DNA from: CALLPQ01 sp964392325
Lineage (GTDB): Bacteria; Pseudomonadota; Alphaproteobacteria; Caulobacterales; Parvularculaceae
NCBI GenBank assembly: GCA_964392325.1
Contig: CAYMPJ010000012.1
Span: 1 to 64,000, forward strand
Length of the DNA: 64,000 nt
Direction of reading: 5' to 3'
The position numbers and the translations under genes are program-made. Below the pieces are notes generated by a model, which saw nothing but the letters and a program-made list of their open reading frames with translations, was not told where the DNA came from and searched no databases. The stretch's first letter is position 1. Each line of letters begins with the position of its first letter. Positions 61,266 to 64,000 of this stretch are shown here, piece after piece.

Positions 61266-61411
61266 GGGTGACCCTGCATTGAATAGATGTCTAGCGTGGG
61301 TTTTGGTCTTAGCACCATATATGCCCCCTTGCCAGCCTACCCGGATGTTCACCAAAGCAGTACACTACAAGGGGTTGAACATCAGCGCCTTACGGCAAAC
61401 CACCTACGATT

Positions 61412-62536
61412 TCAGTTTTCATTACTCAGAGCCTTATCAAGACTGATGCATTTTGCCTTCAAAGCAGTGACCGTTGATCGAAGTAATTGAAGAAACACAT
61501 CCGGCTTATTTGCGTTGATGTGCCCAATGATCGTCGCATTATATTCAGGGACAGCCATCGCAAATGTGAGATAGCCATATGTGTCGCCGGTGTGCCCGAT
61601 CAGCCGGCCACCTTCTCGGCCTATATATATTTCTGCGCCCGGTCCAGCGAGCTGTCGATCTCCCACCGCTTTGACCGGATCTTGGATCATTTGTGCCCCG
61701 ATGGGACTGAGTACGCCATCAGTTAAAAACAAGGCCCGCAAAAATGTACGCAGATCTGCCGTGGTAGCGGTGATGCCGCTATCTGGTCCTGTGTTTTCCG
61801 CATATATCCAGGTGTCGGCATTTGATCGTAATTCGGTGCCGAATCCGTGGATCGTACCGCCAGGGTGGACCGTATTATAGCGGGTATCTGTGAGTTGCAG
61901 AGGCACCAATAATTGCTCTTGGATTAAATCGGAAAACGGCTTGCCAGAGACCGCCTCGGCAACTAATGCGAGAATATGATAATTCGTGTTTGAATATGAA
62001 TATTCAGCACCAATTTCATTCTCGGCATTCCGTCGTCGCGCTACTGTCAGAACGCGGTCCGTTGTTAAGGGTTCCTTCCAATCCCATGTCAAATAAGAGC
62101 GCGCATCGTAATAGTCAGGAACGCCGCTAGTATGATTAAGCATTTGGCGTAAACTGGCGTCTTTATTGGGTACACCGTCTAACTGACCATCTCTAAGATA
62201 TGAGGTTGCAGGCGCGCCGAGATCGAGCAAGCCTAGCTGGACCAACTGATGAATAACAGCAGCGGTATAGAGCTTCCCGATACTGGCAATCCGGAGCTGC
62301 TCACCCGTAGGCATGGCAAGTTTCGTCTTCCGATTTGCGACGCCCTCGGCGGCAACAAAATCCAGTTCGCATCCCTGAACGTCCAAAATGGCCCCGGCAC
62401 GCGCTTTATCTGCTGCTCTGACCACAGCTTGCGCCAGTGCCGCCTCCGGTGAGGCCGCCTGCACTATCTGTTCCGAAGGATGGCTGCACGACACTAAAAG
62501 GAGTGCCATCGTGCTGAATACTACCGTTTTGTACAT
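61412..62536 (-). CDS. Serine-hydrolase lipoprotein (beta-lactamase family)
   Basis: A 374-residue class C beta-lactamase-like serine hydrolase with a lipoprotein signal (lipobox LLVSC, Cys17). Motifs: SxxK at Ser85-Lys88 (IASIGK), YSYSNTNY, and the HTG triad GRLIGHTGDTYG. Members include D-alanyl-D-alanine carboxypeptidases and esterases; the substrate is unknown. It diverges from the Lrp/AsnC gene. Its codon use looks somewhat more GC-rich than its neighbours, which might indicate acquisition, but this was not measured. Confidence 0.88.
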   Translation of the reverse strand: MYKTVVFSTMALLLVSCSHPSEQIVQAASPEAALAQAVVRAADKARAGAILDVQGCELDFVAAEGVANRKTKLAMPTGEQLRIASIGKLYTAAVIHQLVQLGLLDLGAPATSYLRDGQLDGVPNKDASLRQMLNHTSGVPDYYDARSYLTWDWKEPLTTDRVLTVARRRNAENEIGAEYSYSNTNYHILALVAEAVSGKPFSDLIQEQLLVPLQLTDTRYNTVHPGGTIHGFGTELRSNADTWIYAENTGPDSGITATTADLRTFLRALFLTDGVLSPIGAQMIQDPVKAVGDRQLAGPGAEIYIGREGGRLIGHTGDTYGYLTFAMAVPEYNATIIGHINANKPDVFLQLLRSTVTALKAKCISLDKALSNEN

Positions 62537-62658
62537 AAATCACCGTTTGTTTGCTTGAATTGAAACATAACATCAATGCACTGGCGATTGTCGGCTAAAT
62601 TCACTATAAAATGACGATAATAGTTGTGTTTATGATAAAATATGGAGAAATACGTCAT

Positions 62659-63129
62659 ATGAACTTAGATGGTTTCGATCTCGCAATTTTAAACATAGTT
62701 CAAAAAGACAATATGCGCTCACATGCCAGTATCGGAGACGAAGTGGGCCTATCCCCATCATCAGTCCGACGACGGCTTGCATCTATGCGAGAGCGCGGCG
62801 TGATCATTGCCGATATTGCACTGACAGATGCCTCGAGAATGGGACTATCATTTATCACCTCGATAGCGTTTGAGCGCGAAGCGCCCGACATCTATGAGAA
62901 TTTTCGAAAACAAATGGCCAATGAGCCTGCCGTTTCGCAGTGCTATTCTGTTTCTGGCGATTTTGATTTTATCCTCATCGTTCACGCCGAAACTCCTGAG
63001 GCATATGAAGTCTGGGGAGAACGAATCCTTATGCCAAACCCAGCCATTCGGCGATACAGCACATCAATTGTCTGGTCACGGACGAAATTTACGACACTCA
63101 TTTCTCCGGCAAAAATTGTTGAAACTTGA
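62659..63129 (+). CDS. Lrp/AsnC-family transcriptional regulator
   Basis: A 156-residue Lrp-type regulator: N-terminal winged helix (LDGFDLAILNIVQKDNMRSHASIGDEVGLSPSSVRRRL, given by the family as D..IL..L..D...S...I....G.S...V..R) and a C-terminal RAM ligand domain (VSQCYSVSGDFDFILIVHAETPEAYE). I chose the ATG at 62659, preceded by GGAGA at 62645-62649; an upstream ATG at 62611 would add sixteen hydrophobic residues foreign to the family. It may control the divergent serine hydrolase. Confidence 0.88.
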   Translation: MNLDGFDLAILNIVQKDNMRSHASIGDEVGLSPSSVRRRLASMRERGVIIADIALTDASRMGLSFITSIAFEREAPDIYENFRKQMANEPAVSQCYSVSGDFDFILIVHAETPEAYEVWGERILMPNPAIRRYSTSIVWSRTKFTTLISPAKIVET

Positions 63130-63173
63130 ATCTCATGTAAAAGAGCAAAAAGAGGCGGGATAAAACGGGCTAC

Positions 63174-64000
63174 TTAATCCAGCAATGCTAGTCCTTTTTG
63201 GGCGCGGCTGGCGCTTGAATCAATTGCCAATGCCATTTTATAAGCTATCCGTGCACCGGCAATATTGCCTCGCATACGGCGGGCATCCCCAAGATAGGCA
63301 TAGCCAATTGATAAAGGCTCCATTGCATTTTCTGGCAAAGCTGGCCTGCGCTCGGCGAACTCGCTCAAGAATGTTTCGGCCTCTTCATATTCGAAACCAC
63401 CAAGCACCCGCAAAACGCCGCGTAATAAAAGGTGCTCGACCTCGACGTCATCGGGTAAGGGAATTTGATTGAGGGATTTTAGTTCTAAATCGGCTAAGCG
63501 ATATTCTTTCTTGGACAATATCAATATTCGGGCAGCCCATAATCGGCCCTCCAATTCTTCTGGTGAATTAATAGCATGATCATTCAACAGAGTGACAATC
63601 GCGCTTGTTTCCATATCGCCGTTAATGGCATCGAGTTTTGCGCGGAAAGCGGCTGCCGGATCTATTTCATTTAAATCTTCGATCAGCTTTTTTGCTTTAG
63701 ATGGATTACCGCCAGCAATTTTTGGGGCCACATTCAAATAGGCAATTTCCATAAGGCGTGCCTCAATATTACCGGGCTGGAGTGTTCGCACAATTTTCAT
63801 TTGCTTACGGAATTTACGTGAAACCCCAAGCGCGGTTAAACCCTCGACATAATCAAAACGCACATAATAAGCCCGCAACAAAGTTAACTGGGCAGCAAAG
63901 CATTGATCGTCTAAATCAACAGCACGCATGGCCTCCACAATAGCTTGTTCACTATCGCCCCTTTCCATATTGATATCAGCCAGCTCAATCGCGGCATTGG
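63174..64000 (-). CDS. TPR-repeat protein, partial (5' end outside window)
   Basis: The frame is still open at base 64000 (upstream codons read ...NAAIELADINMERG...), so the true start lies beyond the window; at least 275 codons are present. The protein consists of tetratricopeptide-like helical repeats (NMERGDSEQAIVEAMRAVDL, AYLGDARRMRGNIAGARIAYKMALAID), which mediate protein contacts. No enzyme domain is visible in the part seen, and a role cannot be assigned. Confidence 0.8.
   Translation of the reverse strand, partial: NAAIELADINMERGDSEQAIVEAMRAVDLDDQCFAAQLTLLRAYYVRFDYVEGLTALGVSRKFRKQMKIVRTLQPGNIEARLMEIAYLNVAPKIAGGNPSKAKKLIEDLNEIDPAAAFRAKLDAINGDMETSAIVTLLNDHAINSPEELEGRLWAARILILSKKEYRLADLELKSLNQIPLPDDVEVEHLLLRGVLRVLGGFEYEEAETFLSEFAERRPALPENAMEPLSIGYAYLGDARRMRGNIAGARIAYKMALAIDSSASRAQKGLALLD

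Noticed and set aside
1..64000. CRISPR arrays, tRNA or rRNA genes, insertion sequences, prophage genes
   Set aside because: No regularly spaced repeats, tRNA-like arms, transposase or phage proteins were seen on either strand by reading.

Overview
The window looks like part of a free-living, aerobic, probably marine Alphaproteobacterium of moderate to low GC. The evidence is an aa3-type oxidase assembly cluster (ctaB, a CoxF-like protein, ctaG, ctaE, SURF1), alphaproteobacterial DUF983, DUF1244 and DUF1289 proteins, a TIGR02281-type aspartic protease, and a soxBDAG operon beside an NAD-dependent formate dehydrogenase. A Parvibaculales- or Puniceispirillales-like lineage is a guess only. I saw no tRNA, rRNA, CRISPR array, insertion sequence or prophage. 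One 100-N assembly gap lies at 48847-48946.

Layout. 1-5264 (+): cytochrome c oxidase subunits and assembly factors, ending in an unrecognised membrane-anchored protein. 5433-14014: housekeeping genes on both strands: an exported beta-helix protein, a Sel1/peptidoglycan-binding protein, TusA, RppH, a YibQ-type deacetylase, a divergent ThiE, YggS, an L,D-transpeptidase, an OmpR-type regulator and an ArsC-like protein. 14159-20234: S9 peptidase, tandem-PilZ protein, serine/alanine-glyoxylate aminotransferase and an SLC13 permease. 20261-50477: a one-carbon and methylamine island of about 30 kb. 50633-64000: GNAT, FtsK, a leuA-gfa-amt-rhtB run, UbiH-type hydroxylase, aspartic protease, DapB, serine hydrolase, Lrp/AsnC regulator and a TPR protein cut by the window end.

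The island is the notable part. A nine-gene minus-strand operon (29694 to 20261) encodes formate-THF ligase, a corrinoid protein, DUF1638, a MetV-like protein, a MetF-like protein, a methyl-THF:corrinoid methyltransferase, a GFA protein, a RamA-like corrinoid reductive activase and a non-pyrrolysine MttB-family methyltransferase. A GlxA/GbdR-like AraC regulator diverges from it. Next come FdhD and the formate dehydrogenase subunits FdsA, FdsB and FdsG, then DUF1244, a dimethylglycine dehydrogenase and its TetR regulator, FolD and MobA, then soxBDAG, DUF1289 and a betaine-homocysteine-methyltransferase-like protein. Read as one pathway (inference): glycine betaine is demethylated to dimethylglycine through corrinoid and/or homocysteine, then to sarcosine and glycine. 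The methyl groups move as methyl-, methylene- and formyl-THF to formate and CO2, giving ATP and NADH.

The best candidate for something undescribed is a set of arginine/glycine-rich terminal tails. They occur on MttB (N-terminus), the methyl-THF methyltransferase, RamA and Bmt (all C-termini). MttB and the methyltransferase share the short motif GGRRGRxKA, encoded mostly by different synonymous codons. The corrinoid carrier of the same operon has a strongly acidic N-terminus, which suggests an electrostatic docking or clustering system. Other points of interest are a 15-bp tandem repeat ahead of soxB that probably caused the assembly gap, repeat elements in the operon/regulator intergenic region, a TetR-type operator, and a hairpin that would mask the ribosome site of the tandem-PilZ gene.
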